64,000 nucleotides of DNA, taken from the NCBI GenBank assembly GCA_030549495.1, contig JAUIRK010000414.1, forward strand, positions 1 to 64,000. Direction: 5' to 3'. The DNA is from Nectonema munidae (taxonomy: Eukaryota; Nematomorpha; Nectonematoida; Nectonematidae). The notes beneath the pieces were generated by a model that ran no database searches, was not told the DNA's origin, and worked only from the letters and a program-made list of their open reading frames with translations. This document shows, piece after piece, positions 53,984 to 64,000 of this stretch. The position numbers were made by a program, and so were the translations under genes. Positions within the stretch are counted from its first letter, which is position 1; every line of letters begins with the position of its first letter.

Positions 53984-56148
53984 TCTGTCTACAGCGACAC
54001 CTTTAATATACGACTATCTGTTAACAGAGACCTAAATTTTTTCAAAAGTTTGTTTATTAGACTATGAATAGATTTTTTACCTTTATTATACGACCCTGTG
54101 TTATGCGACATGCGACTTTATTTAACGTTTTTTTTGGTATTATTTACCTCTTATTTACGACTTTTTCAAAAAACCATTTTATTTTACCAAAGTTCTAAAA
54201 TGGCTACAAGGGGTTTTTCAAATTTTATCTATTAAAAATATTTTTAATTTTAAATAAAAACTATTATTTAATTTTTTTATATTTATTTATTATTTTATCT
54301 TTATTTTTCAAATTACTTCAACTGTATAATTATTTTTTTATATTTTGTTTTAAAATTCTTTTTTATGTAAGGTTTTCTAGGTAAAGGTACCGTGGGTTGT
54401 TAATTTGACTAGTCACAGCTTTTTTTTATTACAAAATTTATAGGGATCTAAAAATTTATAGTCATGAGTATACGAGGAATTTTATTTTAATAAATACCTT
54501 CTATTTGAAATTACTCTTAGGTTTTTATCTCACATTAAAATAAACATCTTGTTTATTTTTTAGAGGCAAAAAAAGTAAAACGCTGTTACCTTAACATCAA
54601 GCAAAAAATCGAATTTATCGATAAAAATGAAAGTGGTGTTCCAGCTGAAGATTATCATGTTGGAAAGACAGATTCAAAATATTACCAAAAATAAAGAAAA
54701 AATTAAACAAATGTGGAATACAGGTATCAATTCAAAATGTAAAACATTAACAGTTAGATTATCTCACAAAAAAAGTTAATACTTCAATTTACGAGTGGTT
54801 TTGTGTAATGACAGCAAAAAATATTCCTATTTTGGTGTGATGATTCGATAGAAGGCTATACAGATTGCAGGAGAAGTTGGTGATGTCAATTTTAAAGCTT
54901 CTAATGGTTGGCTAGAGTGTTTTCTTAAAACAAATTCTATACGACTAGCAAATCTACACGGAGAGTCGTTTTTCGTGAATCAAGATGTTGTTGAGTGGTT
55001 TGCTAGGATAAAGTCAATTTGTGATGGATACACCATGGAAAATATTTTTAACGCTGACGAAACTGGATTATTTTATAAAGTTTTGCCATCAAAATCAATG
55101 GTTTTGAAAAACGATATTTGTAAAAATGGGAAAAAAACTAAGGCTAACTATACTTTTATGTTGTAGTGCCTTGGGAGAAAAACTGTCGTCTCTAATAATA
55201 TTTGGATTCAATCAAAACCCCCGTTGCCTCAAAAATACATGTCTTACCACATTAGGAGTGCAATATTTTGCTAATAAGAAGGCATGCATGACAGGTCAAA
55301 ATATTTTACATGGATACAAAGACTAAATAATAAAATGATCAAACAAAAAAGATCTATTTTACTGATGGTTGATAATGTACCTTCATATACAAACATCACA
55401 CTTTCTAATATCAAAGTTGTTTTTATACCTCCCAACACGACATCGATCACCCAACCTTTGGACATGGGTGTTATAAAAAACTTCACGCATTTCTATAGAA
55501 AAGAGTTTTTGAAAGAAGTTATTTCAAAAATTGAAATTGATCATAATCCTCAAGAAGTTATTAAGAAAATAAATCTTCTAGATGTTTTTATTTGGATTAA
55601 AAAAGCCTGGAGTTTAGTTGAGCCTTCTACAATTATAAACTGCTTTAAAAAGTGAGGTTTTAATATAACAGAAGGAGGCACAATCGTTTCAGAAAACTCA
55701 TTTGCCCTTCCATCAAACTGCTTTGTTCTTCTTGAAAAAATAAGTTGGGATGACTATGCCAATTTTGATGAGAAGTTGGAAACATGTGCTGAAAAAGAAG
55801 AGTGTATCTTGGATATAGATAGATCAAGCGAAAATGAACCTGATAAATGTTTAGAAGAAGATGTTGAAATAAAAATTAAAACATCAGAAGTAATTTGTAG
55901 TGTTAAAACTTTAGAAAGGTTTGCACTACAAATAAAGTCCAAGACTCTTTTCAACTTAGCAAAAAGTGCACTTGATTGTGTTGAAAATCATCAAATGTCT
56001 AATTTGAAACAGACGAATCTTGAAACATTTCTAAAAAAACATTAATTTTTATAAATAAAGTCATATGTTTTTGTATTATTTTTCTTTAATTAAAATATAG
56101 CCTATCTATTTTTGAACCTCTTTCTAACGACCCTCTGTCTACAGCGAC
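53984..56148 (+). mobile_element. pogo/Tigger-like DNA transposon, recently broken
   Basis: Plus-strand transposase pieces in order: a psq-type HTH (NIKQKIEFIDKNESGVPAED near 54595), a CENP-B-type second HTH (NFKASNGWLECFLKTNSIRL near 54892) and the DDE core. The core has NADETGLFYKV (first Asp, near 55050), ILLMVDNVPSY (second Asp, near 55362) and TTSITQPLDMGVI (third Asp, near 55442). An acidic C-terminus ends in TFLKKH at 56045. All three catalytic aspartates are present, but the frame is shifted or stopped about four to five times. Both borders contain CTGTCTACAGCGAC in direct orientation, so the exact ends are uncertain. It sits antisense inside a LINE. Confidence 0.82.
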
Positions 56149-57300
56149 TTTTTTTAGCAGCAAAGTCAAGTTATTTTTTAGTTCGTTTATTGCCAGAATT
56201 ATGTCATTTACAGAGATAATATCAAAGGTGAATGCTTGGTTAACAATAGGCATGGTAGCATCAATTTTATCAAAATCAAATTTTTTATCTGTACTATGTT
56301 CTGTAAAGTGTTGATTAGAAGAATTGGCAATGTCGATATCGTTAAATACTACTTTGCCGTTAGTACACCAACCATATATTAACATAAGTTATTTTACATA
56401 TTAACCATATATGAATATTTATATATATTAACCATATATAATATGTTAGTACATATTTTACCATAATATTTTAAGTTAAATCATCTTTAATAATAATCTT
56501 AGTTAAGTCATATTTTAATCTTCTTATCCTATGCTTGATTTCATTTCGCAAATAATAAAACTCATGCTTTAAATTTTTGTTAGAGATCAGCTTCAACTTC
56601 TTATTGAGTTTGTCTCTTTTACGAATAAGTACAAGCAACTCTTCCGTAATCCATCCATTTAATCTTATATTGTATTTAGATTTATTCTTGATTTCTTTAG
56701 TAGTGGTACACCTGTTAATATCCTCAGAAAACTGCTTAATAAAACTGTTAGCGATTATTTCAGGATTTTCAGAGATATGTATCAATGACATCCAATCAAA
56801 ATGTTTAATTCTTTAGATAAATTTATTAGAATTGAAGAAGTGTTTTGTTAAACGTTTATAATTAAAAAAGTCTATTTTTAGAGATGTACAAAATGATTGG
56901 ATAGTGATCAGAAATGCAAGTTTCAAATATAAAACTTCTATAGTTAAAAAATGAACTATGTATGAAAAAATTATCTAATAAGGTTTGCGAAGATGGGTAA
57001 GTCAATTTAGTTATGGTGAGAAAAAATGAGTGGGAGTGAAAAGCATTCAAGAATGATACAACAGAAAACGAAGTATTAAAATCAAAAAGATTATAATTGA
57101 AGTCGCCAGTGAAAATCTTTAACACTTTCGAAAAATGAGATTCAAGATAGCACAAAAGTTTTTCAAAATTATTAGGCTTATCGTGGAGAGAAATAGGATG
57201 ACGATACAAACCAGAACTTTTTTGCCGTTATCAAAATGTATAACAACAGCAAATATTTCAAAACTAAAGTCATCAATTGGCAAGGAAATAACTTCATACG

Positions 57301-57790
57301 AAAATTTTTATCAATATAAAATCATAAACCTCCATGTTTTGTAAATTTAGTTTCTTGATTCAAAAAAATGTAAACAAGAGAACGGCAGCAATCCAATTTG
57401 CCCCATCTATCTCATAATCTATCATTATAATAAATATTTTTATACCTAATAACATTTTATTCAATTTTGTTTACTTTCAATTTGTATGATATTAAAAGTT
57501 AAAATTGTTGAGAATAAAATTATTTCATGAAACTCAATTCAAATTTAAAGGCCCGTGAAAGTTTTTTGTCTTGTAACTTCAAACAGTGTTAGATTTTTGA
57601 AACTAAATTGGATTTTTTTAAGTTTTCCTTTTTCTAATTATTAGTTTTTTACATTAGAAAAGTTTTCAAAATTTTTATTATGTTAAATGAGATTTTATAT
57701 TTTCATTTATCTAAAACATTGTTTCTCATAGTTGTCCGTTCCATCCCACTAGGGACATTGAGAAAATGCAAGGATTTGTAGAAATTTTCG
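57301..57790. other. Spacer between two LINE copies
   Basis: AT-rich, no coding sequence supported. It separates a minus-strand LINE from a plus-strand LINE, head to head. Confidence 0.4.
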
Positions 57791-57799
57791 TTTTGAAGG

Positions 57800-60160
57800 G
57801 GGAATGTAGAACAAAGACAGTTTGGCAGACATTTTTATGTGCCCATATATTCTCATATTTGTTTTTGTTCCCATGACCATTGGTTCTGTACAATTTGGAC
57901 CACGTATCATTTTACGTGGGTATTTACGTATCATTTCTCCAGAAGCACTTACAAACCAATTTACTCTCCTCAACTTAGATAAGTCTCCACATTTGGTTTT
58001 TACCTCATTCGATGACTTATCCAATCCTCTATTTTCTTCGTACAACAAAATTTGCCCACTTCAAAAATCCCCTACTTCGGACAAAACGACCCCTTGGTTT
58101 ATTAAGCACATCCAATCTCTTATAAAGAAAACTTTTTAAGACGTTTGAAAAGTCGAATCTTTTCAAATACTTCAAGAAGTTCAAAATTTTTAGAAACAAA
58201 GTTGCTAACATCATCAAGTTTACCAAACGGAAATTCATGAATAAAAAATTCCTCACCGTCAATCCCAATCAGAAAACATTTTGGACCTTATTGAAATAGT
58301 TCCATCCAGGTTTCGCAAAAAAAACCCTGTAACCAATCATATTATTTATAAAGGTACGATAGTTTCTGAAGCTGTCAAATCTGTAACACTTTCAACAATC
58401 AATTCTGTTCACAAGAAGAGGTGCTTTCAACTGACTTAGATCTCAAGTATCTACAAGATTTAGAAACGTTGTATATTTTAGAAAATTCCTTGTTTGAATT
58501 ATGCTTAACCAGTCCTGAAAAAGTTTCACAGGCTATCAAAATAATCAAAGCAAACTCATTTCCTCTCAATCCATTACCTATAAACATCATCAAAAACTGT
58601 TATCACTACTTTACACACTTCCAAACACATTTCATCAATTTATCTACAATCAACAAATACTTCCCTCCACGTTAAAAATTCATACATTATTTCAATCCAC
58701 AAGAAAGGTTTCAAAATAGACGTATCAAACTTCCGCCCTATCTCGAACCTCCGCGCCATATCCAAAATCTTTGAAAAGATCTACCTTACTCAAATCACAC
58801 ACTACACCAGTAACAACTCGATCCTTTATACCAATCAATCCAGTTTCCAAAAAAACCGTTCTTCTAGTGACTGCATCCAAGAAATAATTAGTGTACTCTT
58901 TGTCAAACTAAATTCCAAGCACTTCGTTTCAATCACTTCATATGACCTCTCTAAACTTTTAATTCAATTAATCACCAATTGCTCCTCGAAAACTCAAAAT
59001 CCTTAAGTTTAGCTAGTCTAGTCGTCTCCTTATAAAATCATACCTCTCCAACAGAACTTCTCAAACTCAATTAAATAATTCCCTTTCTCCTATAGCTACA
59101 GTTAATCATGGTTTACCACAAGAATCTACACTAAACCCTATCTTGTTCAACCTATTCATTAACAATCTTCCTTTATTCATAAATTCACCACACACCAAAA
59201 TCTTCTTATTCGCCGATGAAATTTACTCTATCTTATTCCACACGTCTTCTGAAGCTTTAACATCTCTCATCACTAATACAACAAGTAAATTACAATAATG
59301 ATGCAACATAAACTACCTGAAAATGAACATTGCCAAGACTTCCACCACAGTTTTTTCGCCTCAATTAAATAAAATCCCTAGAGGCATTCCAAGCTTCGAT
59401 CTATTTAAAATCTCCCCATCTATAAATATTTTGGGATTTCATATTTCAAACTTTCTCTCAACCGAGCATTATTTAAAAATAATAATCGCCAAATCATAAT
59501 TCAAGTTAGCTGTACTTAGAAAATCCTTTCCCTTCCTTCCTCCTACTTACAAAGCGTGCCTAATCAAAACCTTTATTCTTAATAACTTCAACTATTCAAT
59601 TAAAACCTTCTTCCCGCTTCTCACCATATCCGATTACACAGAATTCGACAGGCTAGCTAAAAACTGCCTAAAGTACATATTCAACTTGAAAAATTCATCA
59701 CAACTAACTTCACATCACTTTACACTTACTAATATCCTTCCCGACAACAATTTTCTACTCTACAAATTTCTTTTATGCACGTCAAAATAATTATATCAAC
59801 CTGGTAAAGACTCCAAACTTACAATAAACAGATTTAACAATATTGCGCCAATAAAAGCGAGAAACAAAAAACTAAAAAAGACATTTTATTCATGCTCATC
59901 CGTCCCGTTTAACTCGCTGTCACGAAACATAAGAAAAATCATAAGTTTCCTCTTGTTCAAATAAGAACTTTTTTCCACTTACGTGATGCTCCTATTCATC
60001 AAAGCAACATTCATTAATCTTTTTTTCTCATATTATAACACAATTATAGAAATATATATAAATATACTCTATCTCTGTACTTTTTAACTTTATGTTACTG
60101 AAGTGAATTTTATCACTACAAACCTTCGTTTGATTTTAATAAACTTATTCTCATTCTATT
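57800..60160 (+). mobile_element. LINE of a different lineage, 5' truncated, decayed
   Basis: Visible reverse-transcriptase blocks: NFRPISNLRAISKIFEKI near 58725, TNQSSFQKNRSSSDCIQEII near 58830, NHGLPQESTLNPILFNLFIN near 59107 and IFLFADEIYSILF near 59200. In FADE, Glu replaces the second Asp. A C-terminal part follows (NILGFHISNFLSTEHYLK near 59430, then LPPTYKACLIKTFILNNFNY). Codon usage is less AT-rich than in the other LINE copies. The endonuclease domain is missing and several stops interrupt the frame. The tail runs into ATTTTAATAAACTTATTC near 60140. Confidence 0.75.
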
Positions 60161-61279
60161 AAACAAAATTAAGAGCTCGTTAATGAAGAAAATTTCAGTA
60201 AATTTCTGATTAAATGAAAAAGAAATATTTAAACTTAGTTTATTAGATGATTTATGTTATATTCCCTGCTCTGAGCATATGTTAATATAAAAATATACTA
60301 ATCTTGTTAAAAAAAAGTTAAAAAATTTTTAAAAATTTAAGGAATTCATTTGCTTCAGTATATTCATGGTGATATGTTTCAATAAGAACTTTACAATCTT
60401 CTTTTTGATTGTGATTTTACTTATTTGTCTAGAAACAATATTATTTTTAAAAAAAGAAAACTCATTCTCTTTTTTCTATTTTATATGTTTTAAACATAAT
60501 ATTAAAAATACACGTAATTAAAATTTATATTTTTATAGATATATAATATTTAGATCTTCCTAAATTTTTAAGAACTATAAAACTTATATTTGCTTATAAT
60601 AGCTATTATGATAGCTCCATCCGCTAAAAAATTAATTTTTACATGCGCATCCACTACGATGTCAAATTTGATATCCGCAAAGGCCGATATAAAAAATTTC
60701 ACATCCGATAAATCTCTACTAGATATATTTTCTCAACTAAATTTTAATTAGAATATTAATTTTTTATATATTATAAATTAACCCTTATTTTAAAATACTT
60801 GTAAATTATTATTTTAACAAAAAATTGACAAGAAAAAATTAATAATCGTGGGATTTTATTTCGATATGTAAGCTAGTATTTGCGATCAACTTCTAAATCC
60901 ATCTAGAAACTGCATCTTCTATTTTCATAAGTGATTTCTATTGAAAGAAAGACAATTTCTTGTATTCACCAAAGACAGGCTGTTAAGTCAGCACTCCTCC
61001 TAATTTTATGTTTTTGACCCTGACTAAATGTTCGGAAATGAAAAAATTAATATACGTGCTCTAAATTTCTGCATATTCAGTTTTGCGAAGCATGTGTTTC
61101 ATGCAGAGCTTTTCAGAAACTTTAAAAAAACTTTAGACCGTAATGAATTAACATTTACACAGCATATGTGATTTTAAATTTTGCCTTTTTCTAATTTTAA
61201 AGCAACAATTAGGTATATTTTTTGCATAGTTACCTTATTTATATATTCCTGTATTATGCTACCTTCTCAGATCTAATTG
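60161..61279. other. AT-rich region, no feature supported
   Basis: About 1.1 kb. Phrases near 60640-60710 (GCATCCACTACGATGTC, ATCCGCAAAGGCCG) look like part of a MITE resembling the 29085-29115 sequence (GCGGATGCGGATGTC), but ends could not be defined. Confidence 0.35.
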
Positions 61280-61764
61280 TTAGCCCTATCCTTGAGAGGG
61301 GGGCTATTTTAGCCCCCTAATCTAAAATTTCTCTTGTACCAAATTAGCTACATCTTTTGCTACCATACTTCGTGACATTTCCTAAAATTGATAGCTGCAT
61401 CTTTTGATACCATTTTCATAGCAGTTGAACGACCTTTTCATGCCTAAATCAAAATCAAAAGTTAAACTTTTTCAGCAAAATTCTGACATTATTTCTAGTT
61501 AAGCTTATAACTTTGGTTCTATATTATATACTCGTTTGAAAATTTATATACATATACAGTTTTGAACACATAACACTTTATAGTTAAAATTTTTTTAAAA
61601 TCATGGTTATTTTTTGGGAAATGTCAATCAAAATTTTGATTGATGAGAAATATATCTAATAAAATATACCTTCAAATTTTAGATGAAATATATTTTTTAT
61701 ATCAAATCAGGCATGCTGTTTCATTTTTGGAATTTAGAAAATGAAAATACCTATGTGTGTGTAA

Positions 61765-63095
61765 CAAACTTGCGGTTTACTTCTAAAATCTGTCTCTGAA
61801 AACATTCATTCAAATTTTACATGGAATATACACATTATTATAACAAATCAACAATCGCAATTTCATTTATAAATTCTTTTTGCATTTAGAATTTGAAAAT
61901 ACTGATCAATGTGAAACAAATTTGCGGTTTATTTTTAAAATCTGTCTCCGAGAACATTAATTAAATTTTACATGAAATATACACGCTTTTATAACAAATC
62001 AACAATGCCAATTTCATTTATAAATTGTTTTTGCATTTAGAATTTGAAAATACTTATAATTGTGAAACAAAGTTGCGGTTTATTTCTAAAATGTTTTCAA
62101 GAACATTCATTCAATTTACATGAAATATTCACATTTTCATATCAAACAATGCCAATTTAATTTATAGATTCATTTGGATTTCAAAATACTTATAAGTGTG
62201 AAACAAATTTGCCGTTTATTTCTTAAATCTGTCTTCCAGAACACTCATTTATATTTTACATGAAATATACACATTTTCATATCAAATCAACAATGCCAAT
62301 TTCATTTATAGATTGTTTTTGCATTTGGATTTAAAAATATCTATAAGTGTGAAACAAAGTTGCGGTTTATTTCTAAAATGTCTTCGAGAACATTCATTCA
62401 AATTTTACATGAAATATACGAATTTTCATATCAAACAATGCCAATTTAATTTATAGATTCATTTGGATTTCAAAATACTTATAAGTGTGAAACAAATTTG
62501 CCGTTTATTTCTAAAATCTGTCTTCGAGAACACTCATTTATATTCTATATCAAATATACACATTTTCATATCAAATCAACAATGCCAATTTCATTTATAG
62601 ATTGTTTTTGCATTTGGATTTAAAAATATCTATAAGTGTGAAACAAAGTTGCGGTTTATTTCTAAAATGTCTTCGAGAACACTCATTTATATTTTACATG
62701 AAATATACACATTTTCATATCAAATCAACAATGCCAATTTCATTTATAGATTGTTTTTGCATTTGGATTTAAAAATATCTATAAGTGTGAAACAAAGTTG
62801 CGGTTTATTTCTAAAATGTCTTCGAAAACATTCATTCAAATTTTACATGAAATATACGAATTTTCATATCAAATCAACAATGCCAATTTCATTTATAGAT
62901 TCATTTGGATTTCAAAATACTTATAAGTGTGAAACAAATTTGCGGTTTATTTCTAAAATCTGTCTTCGAGAACATTCATTCAAATTTTACCTGAAATTGA
63001 CGCATTTTCATATCAAATCAACAATGCCAATTCCAATTATAGATTGTTTTTGTATCTAGAATTTGAAAATACTTGTAAGCGTGAATCAAATTTGC
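61765..63095 (-). repeat. Tandem array B, inverted, with two-unit higher-order period
   Basis: The core TTGC(G/C)GTTTA recurs near 61771, 61923, 62074, 62210, 62361, 62500, 62650, 62800 and 62941. From 62074 on, units of about 150 bp tend to alternate with shorter ones of 136-141 bp, so the best repeat is a pair of about 287-291 bp. Units share GAACATTCATTCAAATTTTA, CATATCAAATCAACAATGCC and ATAAGTGTGAAACAAA. Confidence 0.88.
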
Positions 63096-63200
63096 AAATC
63101 AGGTGTTTTACACATATGTACCCATTTTCAAGTAGGCTGAATCTAACTGATGTTAATTTTTTATAAAAATTAATTATACCTGTCAAAAAATGATTAACAT
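63096..63200 (+). repeat. Isolated array A unit in plus orientation
   Basis: TTTTACACATATGTACCCAT, TTTTCAAGTAGGCTGAATC and ACCTGTCAAAAAATGATTAA match the decayed array A unit at about 26140-26250 in the same orientation, although the adjacent array B is reversed. Confidence 0.6.
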
Positions 63201-64000
63201 ATGACACTTCAACTGAAATAAAGGACTTTATGATTAAATAGTTATACGTAGCTATATATGTAATTTATTTTGTCACAGAACAAATAGAATTATAAGTAGG
63301 CAAAACAAAATTGCAAAAAAAGAAAATATAACTGAAAATGATATAGAACTAAAAACGGAATTTTATACCGAATTCAATGAAGTGATTTTTTTTAATGAAA
63401 TTAATTAAATACAAAACAAGGACTCTGTAGAGGCATATTTTAATGCGCATCATTTTATTTGAAGGAGAAAGACAGTTCGTTTATACCATTCACTCTACAA
63501 TATCTCGAAAAAGCTGAATCGTCCAATTTAAATAAGTTTCGTGTTTGACCATTTTGAGAAAGTTTTATACGTATAATCAAATAATATACAAATGAACGAA
63601 GATGATAAAGTTCAAACATATTTTAATTATAATAAAAATTTGATCGTTTTTTATATCTAATCATTTGGTTGTCGTATCGTCTCTCTAAAATGGAAAATAT
63701 TTTCACCTCAACATGAGTTTTTTGCATAAAATTTGCTATTTTAAAAAAAGTGAAATATCTCCTTTATTAAAAACTGTCAAGGATAATAAAAATAGTTGTA
63801 AAAAAAAGAGAAAAACTTTATTCGAAAATTTGTCTTTTTGACAATCAAGATTCAAAAAAACATTTAAAAGAAATTTACATTTCTTGGGTTTTTCTCATTA
63901 TTAAAAGCAAAAATAGTACCTGCATTTACTCTTGCCGTTAATAGATAAGAAAAAGCGGCTACTGTCCTTTTTTTGGTTTTCTATTTGTGGAATAATTTCT
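63201..64000. other. Window end, no feature supported
   Basis: AT-rich sequence without a recognisable coding region or repeat end. Confidence 0.4.

Larger units (their letters stand above)
52242..57300 (-). mobile_element. Jockey/CR1-like LINE on the minus strand, split by a pogo element
   Basis: Minus-strand order: endonuclease (57209-56862; MYRHPISLHDK, FTGDFNYNLFDFN, SDHYPIILYIS), linker (56791-56471), reverse-transcriptase start (56385-56150; FDIISVNDIILAINELKNN). The pogo insertion follows, then GISVNYIKML, KVVLVHKKGDK and NYRPISLVSVFSK. At 53728-53336 come FFDLSRAFVVIPHSLL and LGLLQGSLLGPLLFTIFA, and the C-terminal parts are at 53274-52638. It ends in a (TC)n tail at 52266-52242. The YADD motif is lost and there are several breaks. 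Its length without the insertion is about 2.9 kb, so it is probably 5' truncated. Confidence 0.82.
61284..63200 (-). mobile_element. Inverted copy of the piggyBac-like minisatellite element
   Basis: Starts CCCTATCC after TTAG at 61280-61283. Reading right, it matches the reverse complement of the 3' part of the 24797-28726 element: AGCTGCATCTTTTGATACCA, CATAGCAGTTGAACGACC and CAGCAAAATTCTGACATTAT all have counterparts at 28500-28640. Array B in reverse orientation then follows to about 63090, and one array-A-like unit in plus orientation. The far end is not seen before the window ends or the similarity stops. Confidence 0.68.

Noticed and set aside
62649-63059. 136-residue open frame on the plus strand
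   Set aside because: It lies wholly in tandem array B. Units close to 150 bp, a multiple of three, keep any open phase open; the protein is just the repeat translated.

Overview
The window is strongly AT-rich eukaryotic nuclear DNA with spliced genes. Its repeat mix (Penelope-like elements, non-LTR retrotransposons, pogo/Tigger, piggyBac-like and hAT-like elements, a probable tRNA-derived SINE) points to an invertebrate animal. An arthropod, perhaps a crustacean, is my best guess, but nothing in the sequence fixes the species. No bacterial operons, CRISPR arrays or rRNA genes were seen.

Three host genes are supported. (1) 2328-3077 (+) is an intronless TSEN34, the catalytic tRNA-splicing endonuclease subunit, with its Tyr/His/Lys triad intact. 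(2) Five small exons between 15996 and 8348 (-) join in phase into an RS-domain protein ending in the SNRNP27 (U4/U6.U5 tri-snRNP 27 kDa) signature; its first and last exons were not found. (3) Ten exons between 46754 and 29515 (-) join in phase into a 498-residue DDX18/Has1 DEAD-box RNA helicase reaching its natural stop; only the N-terminal tail is missing. All three act in RNA processing (tRNA splicing, pre-mRNA splicing, ribosome biogenesis), but they are separate transcription units.

Layout: 1-2150 decayed repeat-encoded reading frames; 2328-3216 TSEN34; 3345-6700 Penelope-like element with hammerhead-like terminal repeats; 8348-15996 SNRNP27 exons with TTAA-flanked MITEs; 16.3-16.7 kb RTE-type LINE tail; 21214-21550 hAT-like MITE; 24797-28726 a 3.9-kb piggyBac-like element carrying two minisatellite arrays, inserted in an RTE LINE; 29.5-46.75 kb DDX18, whose long introns hold two Jockey/CR1-like LINEs and a Tigger fragment; 48.06-49.25 kb a Penelope remnant holding a MITE with a perfect 8-bp target duplication; 49.67-50.1 kb a partial copy of the piggyBac-like element; 52.24-57.3 kb a minus-strand LINE interrupted by a pogo/Tigger transposon; 57.8-60.1 kb another LINE; 61284-63200 an inverted copy of the piggyBac-like element whose array shows a two-unit higher-order period.

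The most unusual object is the piggyBac-like family: TTAA target sites, short CCCTATTAGT ends, and two unrelated tandem arrays (A and B), both with units near 150 bp. It occurs three times here in two orientations.
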